Assembly: GCA_002336915.1 (NCBI GenBank)
Contig: DDET01000047.1
Coordinates: 1 to 64,000, forward strand
Length of the DNA: 64,000 nucleotides
DNA from: Bacteroidetes bacterium UBA1947
GTDB taxonomy: Bacteria; Bacteroidota; Bacteroidia; Chitinophagales; Chitinophagaceae
Reading direction: 5' to 3'
This document shows positions 8,565-17,657 of the stretch, in pieces. A program made the position numbers and the translations under genes. The notes under the pieces are model-generated. The model saw nothing but the letters and a program-made list of their open reading frames with translations. It did no database searches and was not told the DNA's origin. How positions within the stretch are numbered: the stretch's first letter is position 1; every line of letters begins with the position of its first letter.

Positions 8565-11327
8565 ATGAAAAACATACTTACACTAAAAGCTTTAATACTT
8601 CTTTTCCTCCTGGCAGGCCCTTTAAAGGTATTGGCGCAGCCTTTACCCTGCCCTCCGGGTAATACTACTTCATCATCTTCATCGGGTGATACTACAATAT
8701 GCAATGGTGGCTGTGCTACCATTCATGCCACAGGTACTACTACCTTAAGGTCCACCACCGATTATGCGGTTTCAACGATACCATACCTGCCAACTGCATA
8801 CGATGTAGGCACGCAGGTAGTGGCCAACCAGGATGATGTGTACAGCCCGGTAATAGATCTTCCTTTCCCCTTCTGCTATTTCGGCACTAAATACACGCAA
8901 TGTGTTATCGGCTCTAATGGCCAGATAAATTTTGACATAGCGAATGCCAATGGCGGATGTCCATGGAGCATACCCGGCCCCGCGCCGGTGAATAACGCGG
9001 CCATGAAGAACAGCATTATGGGATGCTATTACGACATGCTGCCTGCAACAGGTATCCGCTGGGCGGTTTACGGCCAGGCCCCATGCCGCACATTTGTTGT
9101 GTCATGGTACAATATTCCCGAATTTCAGTGTACCCAATTGATCGGTACACACCAGATAGTGCTGTATGAATCTACTTATGCCATTGATGTATTTATAGCT
9201 TCAAAGCCTATTTGTGCCAACTGGAATGGTGGTAAAGCCATCCAGGCCATAGAAAATCAAGATGCCACAGTTGCTATCGAAGTGCCTGGAAGGAATGCTA
9301 CCCAGTGGACGCCTGACGTTGGGGGCGACGGCAAACGTTTCACACCAAGCGGCTCTCCTTCGTGGACATTTACATGGACAGATCCTGCAAATAATGTGAT
9401 AGGCAACTATGCTGCAGTTGGCGATACAGCCAGTACAAGCGTTGTGGTTTGCCCCACAGTGCAGTCTACCTATTACGTAAGGGCCGTTGCAAGTTCCAAC
9501 TGCGATTCGCTTGTATATATCGACAGTGTTATAGTACGCCTTGGTACAGGCCCCGATATCGATGACTCTTCCTTTACTAATCCTACAGGTTGCGGTTTTC
9601 ATGATGGTACGATCAGGTTGCACGGCGTAACACCCGGTGACTCCTTTATTGTTACTTACAACTTTAATAACATAGCCCAGCCCGGCGTACTCCTTGTAGG
9701 TGATGCCTTCGGCAATGTCACGGTCACGGGCCTTGGCGCCGGTGTGTATGATAATTTTGTCGTCGCTACCATAACAGGTTGCCTTTCCAGGGTCGTAGGG
9801 CCATTTACTTTAGTTGATCCTACGGTTACCATATCAGGTATCACAAAAATAGACCCGTCTATATGTGGCGCGCAGGATGCATCATTTACCATATCGGGCC
9901 TGGTACCTGATAGTACTTACTCTGTCCATTATTCCTTTAATAATAATCCCCAGCCTGCACAGTCATTGGCTGCGGACGCTTTAGGTAACATAACTATTTC
10001 AAACCTCGGAGCAGGTTCTGTCTCAGTCTATGTTAATTATCGCGGCTGTACCTCAAATACGGTAACGGTTGATATAGTAGATCCGCCGTTCAATGCCAGC
10101 TATATATACACGGTACACCTTGGCTGCGATGCCGATACTGTAGTGTTCCAGAATACTTCAATAGGCGGTACATCTTTCGGATGGAATTTTGGAGATAGTT
10201 CTGCAGTGGACACCGCGTTCAGCCCGGTCCATATATTCCATGTGCACCAGTTATACAATGTCACCTTATACAGCACCAATACGCATTGCAATGACAGTAT
10301 TACGCAGCCGATAGATCTTAGCCATCCGCTTGCGGCACTATATGGCATAAGCCACGATAGCGTTTGCCAGCATACCAGCGTTGATTTTACCGACAGCACG
10401 ATTGCCACACCCCCTGTATCTTATTTGTGGAGCTACGGTGATGGTACATTTGATACAACTCCCACTCCGCCTGCGCACATGTATGATCACGTCGGGATCT
10501 TCACTACCATGCTCGCTATTACGGATTTCCTTTCGTGTCACGATACGACATATCATACTATTGTGGTTGATACCACTCCATATGCCTTTATCCACGTTAC
10601 CGATACAAACATTTGCGAGGGGCAGAACGTAACTTTCGATGGCCTTTTCTCCCAGAGGGGAAGCCAGGGTATTACATGGGATTTCATGGACGGCCAGCAG
10701 GTGCTCAACAGGTGGCCTGTTAAACACTCTTTCGACGCACCGGGAGCTTACGATGTGAAATTCAGCATAGCCTACAGCTACTGTCCCGATACTTATGCCA
10801 TTCAAAAGATACTGGTACGGCCATATCCACACATCAACCTGGGTCCGGATACTACCATGTGTCCCAACGAAGGCGATCTCTTACTTGCTGACCATGTAAA
10901 CTCGGGCAACCCCTTAGCAAAATGGATATGGAATACCGGCACAAAGAACTCATTCATTCATGTTACGGAACCGGGCGAATACTCCGTAACAGTTGACATT
11001 GACGGTTGCAGCAACTCAGACACCGTATTGGTAAAGAAAGATTGCTACCTGGATATACCGAACGTATTTACACCTAACAATGATGGTATCAATGACTATT
11101 TCCTTCCACGCCAGCTCTTATCGCTTGGCCTGACCTCGTTTAAAATGAGCATCTATAACCGCTGGGGACAGGAAATATTTAAAACCACTAACCTTCTTGG
11201 CCGTGGCTGGGATGGTAAATTCAACGATACACCGCAGCCGTCAGGCGTCTATGTCTACGTTATTGACATCACCCTCAGGGATGGACAATCGCAACACTAC
11301 CAGGGTAATGTGACCTTGCTTAGATAA
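8565..11327 (+). CDS. Large secreted protein with PKD domains and T9SS type B C-terminal domain
   Basis: A 920-aa extracellular protein. It has a signal peptide (MKNILTLKALILLFLLAGPLKVLAQ), a long beta-rich N-terminal half and several PKD-like repeats recognisable by SFGWNFGDSSAVDT, SYLWSYGDGTFDT and ITWDFMDGQ. It ends in the gliding-motility-associated type B sorting domain (NVFTPNNDGINDYF, IYNRWGQEIF, WDGKFND, PSGVYVYVI). Type B domains direct export through the type IX system, often for surface adhesins or motility-related proteins. The frame is open 75 bases further upstream from a GTG, but only the ATG at 8565 gives a signal peptide at the N-terminus. The gene is monocistronic with its own terminator. 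Confidence 0.88.
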   Translation: MKNILTLKALILLFLLAGPLKVLAQPLPCPPGNTTSSSSSGDTTICNGGCATIHATGTTTLRSTTDYAVSTIPYLPTAYDVGTQVVANQDDVYSPVIDLPFPFCYFGTKYTQCVIGSNGQINFDIANANGGCPWSIPGPAPVNNAAMKNSIMGCYYDMLPATGIRWAVYGQAPCRTFVVSWYNIPEFQCTQLIGTHQIVLYESTYAIDVFIASKPICANWNGGKAIQAIENQDATVAIEVPGRNATQWTPDVGGDGKRFTPSGSPSWTFTWTDPANNVIGNYAAVGDTASTSVVVCPTVQSTYYVRAVASSNCDSLVYIDSVIVRLGTGPDIDDSSFTNPTGCGFHDGTIRLHGVTPGDSFIVTYNFNNIAQPGVLLVGDAFGNVTVTGLGAGVYDNFVVATITGCLSRVVGPFTLVDPTVTISGITKIDPSICGAQDASFTISGLVPDSTYSVHYSFNNNPQPAQSLAADALGNITISNLGAGSVSVYVNYRGCTSNTVTVDIVDPPFNASYIYTVHLGCDADTVVFQNTSIGGTSFGWNFGDSSAVDTAFSPVHIFHVHQLYNVTLYSTNTHCNDSITQPIDLSHPLAALYGISHDSVCQHTSVDFTDSTIATPPVSYLWSYGDGTFDTTPTPPAHMYDHVGIFTTMLAITDFLSCHDTTYHTIVVDTTPYAFIHVTDTNICEGQNVTFDGLFSQRGSQGITWDFMDGQQVLNRWPVKHSFDAPGAYDVKFSIAYSYCPDTYAIQKILVRPYPHINLGPDTTMCPNEGDLLLADHVNSGNPLAKWIWNTGTKNSFIHVTEPGEYSVTVDIDGCSNSDTVLVKKDCYLDIPNVFTPNNDGINDYFLPRQLLSLGLTSFKMSIYNRWGQEIFKTTNLLGRGWDGKFNDTPQPSGVYVYVIDITLRDGQSQHYQGNVTLLR

Positions 11328-11346
11328 GTAACTATCAGTACTTTAC

Positions 11347-11377
11347 AAACGCCCTGCATCTTTTGTGGGGCGTTTTT
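11347..11377 (+). terminator. Rho-independent terminator after the type B cargo gene
   Basis: The stem AAACGCCC/GGGCGTTT is followed by TTTT, starting 20 bases after the stop codon. Confidence 0.85.
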
Positions 11378-11479
11378 AGTTTTGAATATTCATCTCCGCT
11401 TTGTTAATGACTTGTTGTCATGCTGGTTAATCGTAGGTTAACAGGGTATCCTGCTTATGAAAAGTAAGCCTCCTTGAGT

Positions 11480-11487
11480 ACTTTTGT
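11480..11487 (+). promoter_or_regulatory. Candidate -7 box (TACTTTTG) of the nucleotide-sugar cluster
   Basis: Matches TAnnTTTG, about 80 bases before the SDR gene that opens the cluster. No good -33 element was seen, so this is tentative. Confidence 0.35.
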
Positions 11488-11566
11488 TTACACGATAAGG
11501 CATATTACACCGCCGCATATTCCTTATTTTTTATATTGAATAAATAACGAAAAATACCCAACATCC

Positions 11567-12544
11567 ATGTCTGAAAGAGTATTAGTTACAGGAGGAGCAG
11601 GTTACATCGGTTCGGTGTTAACTCGCCAGCTACTTGAAAAAGGTTATACGGTCCGCGTACTGGATAACCTTATGTATGGTGGTGAGCCAATAATAGACCT
11701 GCTTAATTGTTCCAATTTCGAATTTGTAAAGGGTGATGTGAGAAGCGAAGAAGATGTTCGCCTGGCAATGAAGGATGTGCATGCGGTAGCACACCTTGCT
11801 GCTATTGTAGGCGATCCGGCTTGCGCCCAGAACCCCGAACTGGCTGGCAGCACAAACCTGGAAGGAAGCAAAGTATTATATCGTATAGCTGAAGAAATGG
11901 GCGTTGAAAAATTTGTCTTTGCATCTACCTGCAGCAATTATGGCAAAATGGACGATCCGGATGTTTTTGTGAACGAGGAGTCGAAGCTGGCACCGGTCTC
12001 TCTGTATGCTGAAACCAAAGTAGCTGTTGAACAATTCTTGTTATCACAGCCTAAGAGTAACCATTGCAAGCCCACCTGCCTGCGCTTTTCAACCGTATAT
12101 GGTCTTTCCCTGCGTCCCCGCTTTGATCTTACAGTAAACGAGTTTACCAAAGAGCTTGCTATGGAAAGGGAATTACTGGTATTTGGCGAGCAGTTCTGGC
12201 GCCCTTATTGCCATGTATATGATCTCGCGCGTTCGGTGGTGACGGTTATCGGCTCAGACGCAAGCCTTGTTGCGTTCGATGTGTTTAATGTGGGCGATAC
12301 CACCGAGAACTACCAGAAGAAAATGATAGTGGACGAGATCGTAAAGGTGTTGCCGGATTCAAAAGTAAAATACGTTTCAAAAAATGAAGACCCGCGCGAT
12401 TACAGGGTTTCATTTGAAAAGATAAATACCAAACTGGGCTTCAAAGTAATGTTCAAAGTGCCGGATGGTATAAAGCAGATCGTGAAGGTGCTGGATGACG
12501 GTTTCATTTTAAATCCTGACGACAATAAATACAAAAATGTATAG
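11567..12544 (+). CDS. NAD-dependent epimerase/dehydratase (extended SDR)
   Basis: A 325-aa cytoplasmic nucleotide-sugar-modifying enzyme of the extended short-chain dehydrogenase family. The N-terminal NAD-binding motif TGGAGYIG is at residues 8-15, followed by DN and GDVR at the beta2/beta3 positions. The catalytic triad is visible as Ser/Thr in FASTCSNYG and the YxxxK motif YAETK near residue 147. The substrate is probably a UDP-, GDP- or dTDP-sugar. It overlaps the following aminotransferase gene by 8 bases, so the products likely act in one pathway, making a keto- or epimerised sugar that is then aminated. The exact reaction (4,6-dehydratase, epimerase or reductase) cannot be read from sequence alone. 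Confidence 0.85.
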   Translation: MSERVLVTGGAGYIGSVLTRQLLEKGYTVRVLDNLMYGGEPIIDLLNCSNFEFVKGDVRSEEDVRLAMKDVHAVAHLAAIVGDPACAQNPELAGSTNLEGSKVLYRIAEEMGVEKFVFASTCSNYGKMDDPDVFVNEESKLAPVSLYAETKVAVEQFLLSQPKSNHCKPTCLRFSTVYGLSLRPRFDLTVNEFTKELAMERELLVFGEQFWRPYCHVYDLARSVVTVIGSDASLVAFDVFNVGDTTENYQKKMIVDEIVKVLPDSKVKYVSKNEDPRDYRVSFEKINTKLGFKVMFKVPDGIKQIVKVLDDGFILNPDDNKYKNV

Positions 12545-13736
12545 CGAAGTAATAGCACAGATACGTTCATTGTTCAATGCCGGCGAGGACTTTGTTCCGC
12601 TGCATGCGCCTTATTTCGGCGGCAACGAAAAGAAATATGTGTTAGATACTATTGATTCTACTTTCGTATCCTCGGTGGGCGCGTATGTGCACCGCTTTGA
12701 GGAAATGATGGTGGAGATAACAGGTGCAAAATATGCTATAGCTACTACCAGTGGCACTGCTGCGCTGCACCTGGCGCTTGTTGTAGCAGGCGTAAAGCCA
12801 GGCGATGAAGTTATCACACAGCCGCTCACTTTTGCAGCTACGGCCAATGCCATAGCACATGCCGGAGCAGAACCGGTATTTGTGGATGTGGACAGGGACA
12901 CTATGGGCCTGTCACCGGCTGCACTTAAAACCTTCTTAGAGCAAAACGTAAGCCTGCAGGATGGCATAGCAATCAATAAGCATAGTGGCAAACGCATTGC
13001 TGCATGTATACCCATGCATACCTTCGGTTTCCCGATGCGTATTGATGAAGTGCAGCAAATATGCAGCGAGTACAACATCACCTTGATAGAAGATGCTGCT
13101 GAATCATTAGGCAGCAGTTATAAAGGAAAGCATACGGGGACCTTTGGCCTTATGGGCACTTTTAGTTTCAACGGGAATAAAACTGTTACCTGCGGCGGTG
13201 GCGGCGCTATTGTCACCAACGATGAAGCAATAGCGAAACACGCCAAACATCTATCTACCACAGCCAAGGTACCGCATGCCTGGGAGTTTGTGCACGATGA
13301 GGTAGGATACAATTACCGCATGCCTAACCTGAACGCAGCACTGGCATGTGCACAATTAGAACAACTGCCCGCAATACTTGGCAACAAGCTGGCGCTGGCC
13401 GAATCATACAGTACGTTTTTTAGGGAGAGCAAAATAAGTTTTGTAAAAGGGGTAGCAGAGAGTTCACCAAACTACTGGCTTAATACCATCATACTGGATG
13501 GCATTGATGCACGCGATGAGTTTTTGAGAGAAACGAACGCGCAAAAGGTAATGACCAGGCCGATATGGCGTTTAATGAACAAGTTGCCAATGTATGCAAA
13601 TTGCATGTGTGGCGACCTGTCGAACGCTGAATGGCTTGAAGAAAGAGTGGTGAATATACCAAGCAGTTACAGGCCCGGACTTAACAATATTGCTATCACC
13701 AAAAAAATACCAGATTTTGTACCTCAGCAGCTTTGA
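12537..13736 (+). CDS. LegC-like DegT/DnrJ/EryC1 sugar aminotransferase
   Basis: A 399-aa PLP-dependent aminotransferase that transfers an amino group to a keto nucleotide sugar. It resembles the LegC branch used in legionaminic-type nonulosonate pathways (opening VPLHAPYFGGNEKKYV). Visible landmarks are TSGTAALHLAL (phosphate-binding loop, near residues 71-81), IEDAAESLGS (PLP-ring Asp, near 164-173) and the Schiff-base lysine K215 in SFNGNKTVTCGGGG. The length is standard. It overlaps the upstream SDR gene and lies 25 bases before a CBS-nucleotidyltransferase, the same neighbourhood logic as legionaminic-acid clusters (LegB/LegC/PtmE). No NeuB-type synthase lies in the window, so the final sugar is uncertain. 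Confidence 0.88.
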   Translation: MYSEVIAQIRSLFNAGEDFVPLHAPYFGGNEKKYVLDTIDSTFVSSVGAYVHRFEEMMVEITGAKYAIATTSGTAALHLALVVAGVKPGDEVITQPLTFAATANAIAHAGAEPVFVDVDRDTMGLSPAALKTFLEQNVSLQDGIAINKHSGKRIAACIPMHTFGFPMRIDEVQQICSEYNITLIEDAAESLGSSYKGKHTGTFGLMGTFSFNGNKTVTCGGGGAIVTNDEAIAKHAKHLSTTAKVPHAWEFVHDEVGYNYRMPNLNAALACAQLEQLPAILGNKLALAESYSTFFRESKISFVKGVAESSPNYWLNTIILDGIDARDEFLRETNAQKVMTRPIWRLMNKLPMYANCMCGDLSNAEWLEERVVNIPSSYRPGLNNIAITKKIPDFVPQQL

Positions 13737-13761
13737 TTACGACACAGTAACATCCCCCACA

Positions 13762-14817
13762 ATGCAGGCAAGAGAAATTGAAAGGCACACCATCAATAAG
13801 AATCTTTCGGTACGTGATGCGCTGCTGAAGCTTAATGATCTGCGCGCAGACGCCATCTTATTTGTAGTTGACAACAGCAACAAACTATTAGGTGTACTCA
13901 CTGATGGTGACCTTCGCCGTGGCTTTATCAAGGGCCTTACATTCGACACACCGATACTTGACTATATTCAGCCCGATCCGCTCTTTGTTTACCAGGACCA
14001 GGTACATCTTGCAGATCTTAACGATCTGAGAAAGAAGAATATCCTGATCATCCCGATAGTCGACAACAATATGTCGATCGTTAAGATCCTTAACCTGCGT
14101 ATCAACTACTCTGTAATACCCGCCGACGTGATCATCATGGCAGGGGGCAGGGGGCAGCGCCTGATGCCGCTTACGGAAGATACACCTAAACCCATGCTGC
14201 ATGTAGGTGATAAGCCAATACTGGAGCATACCATTGATCATCTGTCCAAGTACGGAATGAAAAATATTTACATCAGCGTAAATTATCTGGCCGGTATCAT
14301 CATGGATTACTTTAAGGACGGCAGCGACAGGGGCTTATCCATCCATTACATTCATGAAGAGAAGCCGTTGGGAACACTAGGTTCCGTGAAGCTGGCCAAC
14401 GACCTGGAGCACGATTATGTGCTGGTAATGAACTCGGATATACTTACCAACATAGACATTGCCGGCTTCTTCCAGGCCTTTCTAAAGTCAGGCGCGGATA
14501 TGGCTGTTGCAGCCAGCACCTACCATGTGGAAGTGCCTTACGGGGTACTGGAAGTGGATGGCAACAACATGGTGAACTCGCTAAAAGAGAAACCCCGCTA
14601 CACATATTACTCCAATGCCGGCATCTACCTTGCTAAAAAGGAACTGCTGGACCTGATACCTGATGATGAGTTCTATAATGTTACCGACCTTATGGCGCAC
14701 CTCATCAACGAAGGTAAACGCGTGGTGTCCTTCCCCATACTGGGGTATTGGCTGGATATTGGCAAGCACGAGGACTATCGCAAAGCACAGGAAGACATCA
14801 AGTATATAACATTATAA
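13762..14817 (+). CDS. CBS-pair nucleotidyltransferase (PtmE-like)
   Basis: A 351-aa two-part protein. Residues about 1-115 form a pair of CBS domains (GVLTDGDLRRGF is the diagnostic stretch), which usually sense adenine nucleotides. Residues about 118-351 are a sugar-phosphate nucleotidyltransferase with the signature AGGRGQRLMPLTEDTPKP, the sugar-binding GTLGSVKLA and metal-binding MNSDILTN. The architecture matches PtmE of Campylobacter, a guanylyltransferase that activates GlcN-1-P for legionaminic acid. Activity here is inferred from that match. The frame is open upstream to a TTG inside the preceding gene, but the ATG at 13762 gives the proper CBS start. It is the last gene of the SDR-aminotransferase-NTase trio. 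Confidence 0.82.
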   Translation: MQAREIERHTINKNLSVRDALLKLNDLRADAILFVVDNSNKLLGVLTDGDLRRGFIKGLTFDTPILDYIQPDPLFVYQDQVHLADLNDLRKKNILIIPIVDNNMSIVKILNLRINYSVIPADVIIMAGGRGQRLMPLTEDTPKPMLHVGDKPILEHTIDHLSKYGMKNIYISVNYLAGIIMDYFKDGSDRGLSIHYIHEEKPLGTLGSVKLANDLEHDYVLVMNSDILTNIDIAGFFQAFLKSGADMAVAASTYHVEVPYGVLEVDGNNMVNSLKEKPRYTYYSNAGIYLAKKELLDLIPDDEFYNVTDLMAHLINEGKRVVSFPILGYWLDIGKHEDYRKAQEDIKYITL

Positions 14818-14883
14818 GGGCCTATGTGCTTATCATGGGTATTTCATCCTGAAATGAGGTTATTAGTTAATAAAGCATTTTAT

Positions 14884-14891
14884 TACTTTTG
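14884..14891 (+). promoter_or_regulatory. Candidate -7 box (TACTTTTG) before the exporter gene
   Basis: Matches TAnnTTTG, 15-22 bases before a GGAGG and the start codon of the Wza-like gene. It suggests that export and the TviB-like dehydrogenase form a unit separate from the upstream trio. Confidence 0.45.
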
Positions 14892-14905
14892 CCAAAACTC
14901 GGAGG

Positions 14906-15745
14906 ATGTATCAAACCATGAGACGAAGTACCAAACTGCGTCTGTACCTGTTGGTACTTATTTGTATCAATGGCCTTTTCACTGCCTGCAGCACCAATAA
15001 GCGAATTACCTATTTTAAGAATGTGCCTGATTCATTGTATCATGCAATGACCATTGCGCATGCGCCATATATAGACCCACGCATACAGCCCAATGATATA
15101 TTGCAGATCAATATCCAGACCATTGATACCAAGACAAGCTCCGAGTTGCAAGGCGTGCCTTCACCGGGCCTGGCGGGTGTATCCGCAGCCAATTCGGCCA
15201 TAGGTGCTTCTGCTCCTTACGTCACCGGTTTCCTTGTTGATAAGAATGGCTATGTGGCTATACCCCTTGTAGGCAAGATAAACATAGGTGGCCTTACAAC
15301 TGCTGAAGCACGTGACTCGATAACCCGTAGGGTAGCAGTGTACTATAAAGACCCCGTTGTCAACGTACGCTTTGCGAACTTCAGCATCACTGTGCTGGGC
15401 GAGGTAACACGCCCCGGAACCTATATTGTAAGCAATGAAAAGGTAAGCCTGCTGGATGCCATTGGCATAGCCGGCGACCTGACGATATACGGCAAGCGGG
15501 ATAACGTGATGCTGATACGCGAGGAGAATAACAACAAGGTCTTCATGCGCTTCAACCTGAATTCGGATGATATTTTTAAATCGCCCTATTATTATCTCAG
15601 GCAGGGTGATGTGGTATATATAGAGCCGAACAAGGCACGTACCAAACTTGGTACCACAGACCCCACTCGCGACCGTATACTTACTATAGGCATCACTGCT
15701 CTATCGTTGCTGGTGGCTATTTTTTCGGCCACGAGAACAAATTAA
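14906..15745 (+). CDS. Polysaccharide export lipoprotein (Wza-like, SLBB domains)
   Basis: A 279-aa outer-membrane auxiliary lipoprotein of the Wza/GfcE class, expected to form the exit channel for a capsule or exopolysaccharide. The lipobox LFTAC places the acylated cysteine at residue 28. The polysaccharide-export domain follows (IQPNDILQINIQ, then GFLVDKNGYVAIPLVGKI), then an SLBB segment (ITVLGEVTRPGTYIV) and a C-terminal hydrophobic helix (ILTIGITALSLLVAIFSATR) of the kind that spans the outer membrane in Wza. A GGAGG directly abuts the ATG at 14906; a second ATG at 14918 has more normal spacing and may be the true start. No Wzc-type kinase is adjacent. Confidence 0.88.
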   Translation: MYQTMRRSTKLRLYLLVLICINGLFTACSTNKRITYFKNVPDSLYHAMTIAHAPYIDPRIQPNDILQINIQTIDTKTSSELQGVPSPGLAGVSAANSAIGASAPYVTGFLVDKNGYVAIPLVGKINIGGLTTAEARDSITRRVAVYYKDPVVNVRFANFSITVLGEVTRPGTYIVSNEKVSLLDAIGIAGDLTIYGKRDNVMLIREENNNKVFMRFNLNSDDIFKSPYYYLRQGDVVYIEPNKARTKLGTTDPTRDRILTIGITALSLLVAIFSATRTN

Positions 15746-15798
15746 TATCAATCGACTTTTGACTTTTTAATTTTGACTTTTGAATTTCTAAAGTATCT

Positions 15799-17088
15799 AT
15801 GGAACAATCACCACGAATTGCTGTTATAGGCCTTGGTTATGTAGGCTTGCCGCTGGCTGTTGAGTTTGCAAAACATTTCCCCGTTACCGGCTTTGATATA
15901 AACGAGGCCCGTATCAAAGACCTGCGCGATGGTAACGACCATACACTTGAAGTGGAGAGCGCGCAGTTGAAAGAGGTTAATGTGTCTAACCCGGACGGGG
16001 ATAAAGGACTATATTGTTCCAATAAGCTGGAAGACATCAGCAAATGCAATTTTTATATTGTTACTGTTCCAACTCCTGTAGATAAATACAATCGTCCTGA
16101 CCTTACACCCCTGTATAAAGCAAGTGAAACAGTGGGCAAAGTGCTGAAGAAAGGTGATATAGTAGTATATGAGTCCACCGTGTACCCGGGTGTTACAGAA
16201 GATGAATGCGTGCCTGTATTGGCAAGGATATCGGGCATGAAATACAATGAAGGCTTTTTTTGCGGCTATTCACCCGAGCGTATCAACCCCGGCGATAAGA
16301 ACCATACGGTAACCAAAATAAAAAAAGTTACTTCAGGTTCTACACCCGATGTAGCAGAGAGGGTCGATGCACTGTATCGCTCCATCATAACGGCAGGTAC
16401 ACATAAGGCTTCTTCTATCAAGGTAGCAGAAGCGGCCAAGGTGATAGAGAATGCACAGCGCGATATCAACATAGCCTTTGTGAACGAACTGGCTAAGATA
16501 TTCAATCGCCTGGAGATAGATACACACGAAGTACTGGCAGCCTCAGCCACAAAATGGAATTTCCTTCCTTTCAAGCCCGGCCTTGTGGGCGGGCACTGTA
16601 TAGGCGTTGACCCTTACTACCTGGCGCAAAAAGCACAGGAAGCCGGCTACCACCCTGAGATCATACTGGCAGGCCGCAGGCTGAACGACGGCATGGGCGA
16701 ATACATATCGAATGAAGTGGTACGCCTGATGATAAAGAAGAATGTGGGCGTGAAAAATGCGGATATCCTGTTGCTGGGCATCACCTTTAAAGAGAACTGC
16801 CCCGATGTGCGCAACACCAAAGTTGTGGATATAGTACGTGGGCTAAAGACCTACGATATCAATGTGACTGTTTATGACCCATGGGCAAACAGCGATGAGG
16901 TGGCACATGAGTATGGCATAGAAACCATAAGCAAGCTGCCTGAAGGCAAAAAATATGATGCAGTAGTACTGGCCGTGGCCCATAACGAGTTTACCGGTAA
17001 GGACTGGAAGCAACTGGTGAAAGAAGGTGGCATTATCTACGATGTAAAAGGCTGCCTGGACAAAGACGCAGTAGACGCAAGGCTATAA
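15799..17088 (+). CDS. Nucleotide-sugar 6-dehydrogenase (TviB/WbpO-like)
   Basis: A 429-aa cytoplasmic enzyme that oxidises the C6 hydroxyl of a UDP-HexNAc to the uronic acid using two NAD+. It has the NAD-binding motif GLGYVGLPLA near residues 11-20, the central domain with YSPERINPGD, and the catalytic-cysteine motif GGHCIGVDPYYLA followed by a C-terminal UDP-binding domain (LGITFKENCPDVRNTK). The sequence style is closer to TviB/WbpO (UDP-GlcNAc or UDP-GalNAc) than to UDP-glucose dehydrogenase. It follows the Wza-like gene on the same strand, so an amino-uronic-acid-containing exported polysaccharide is a reasonable inference. Confidence 0.9.
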   Translation: MEQSPRIAVIGLGYVGLPLAVEFAKHFPVTGFDINEARIKDLRDGNDHTLEVESAQLKEVNVSNPDGDKGLYCSNKLEDISKCNFYIVTVPTPVDKYNRPDLTPLYKASETVGKVLKKGDIVVYESTVYPGVTEDECVPVLARISGMKYNEGFFCGYSPERINPGDKNHTVTKIKKVTSGSTPDVAERVDALYRSIITAGTHKASSIKVAEAAKVIENAQRDINIAFVNELAKIFNRLEIDTHEVLAASATKWNFLPFKPGLVGGHCIGVDPYYLAQKAQEAGYHPEIILAGRRLNDGMGEYISNEVVRLMIKKNVGVKNADILLLGITFKENCPDVRNTKVVDIVRGLKTYDINVTVYDPWANSDEVAHEYGIETISKLPEGKKYDAVVLAVAHNEFTGKDWKQLVKEGGIIYDVKGCLDKDAVDARL

Positions 17089-17187
17089 ATTGGCTTGTTT
17101 TTTGTGCTGGTATAGAGACTTAAGTATGTTTAAGAATGCAAAACCATCGTTTTGCGTAAATTTACTGTCTTCTAAAAAAAGTAATTT

Positions 17188-17592
17188 ATGGGTCAGCTGA
17201 AATTTCTAGTTATCACCTTTGCTTGTTCAATAGCCGTATTTGGCTGTAAAAATGATAAGGCGGACACTATGGTAGCCGGTAAAGGCGGTAATGCCAGCCT
17301 GGTGCTATTTCCACAGCACCACCAGGTAGCAAAGAACCTGGATAGCATGAAGGTGTATATAAAATATAATACGTCCACTCTTCCCTCGAATGGTGTATAT
17401 GATGACTCTGTTGCCTGTACGGTGGTTGATAGCATTCCCAGTGGCACTTTTAGCGGCCTTAAGAATGGCAACTATTATCTTTATGGTTATGGGTATGATC
17501 GTTCAGTTTTTAAGAATGTAAAAGGCGGCATACCATATACCATTACGGCACAGTCCAGCCAAAATGTAAATATCCCGGTGAGCGAAGACTAA
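17188..17592 (+). CDS. Small lipoprotein of unknown function
   Basis: A 134-aa lipoprotein with the lipobox VFGC (acylated cysteine at residue 20), followed by a short flexible linker and a compact beta-rich domain (ASLVLFPQHH, MKVYIKYNT, GLKNGNYYLYGYGYD). The domain shape is like a carboxypeptidase-regulatory or transthyretin-like fold, but no family is recognised. It ends 27 bases before a long hairpin. Confidence 0.65.
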   Translation: MGQLKFLVITFACSIAVFGCKNDKADTMVAGKGGNASLVLFPQHHQVAKNLDSMKVYIKYNTSTLPSNGVYDDSVACTVVDSIPSGTFSGLKNGNYYLYGYGYDRSVFKNVKGGIPYTITAQSSQNVNIPVSED

Positions 17593-17618
17593 GCATATTC
17601 AAATATCGAGGCAGATGG

Positions 17619-17656
17619 AAAGCTTTTAGTATTTTTAGGGTTACTAAAAGCTTTTT
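17619..17656 (+). terminator. Long hairpin/terminator abutting the NHL gene start
   Basis: The 13-bp stem AAAGCTTTTAGTA/TACTAAAAGCTTT is followed by TTTTT. It ends two bases before the ATG at 17658, so it may end the lipoprotein transcript or fold within the leader of the next gene. Confidence 0.75.
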
Positions 17657-17657
17657 C

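Noticed and set aside
15746..15798. TTGACTTTT-like short repeats before the dehydrogenase gene
   Set aside because: Low-complexity T-rich sequence; too short and irregular to call a site.
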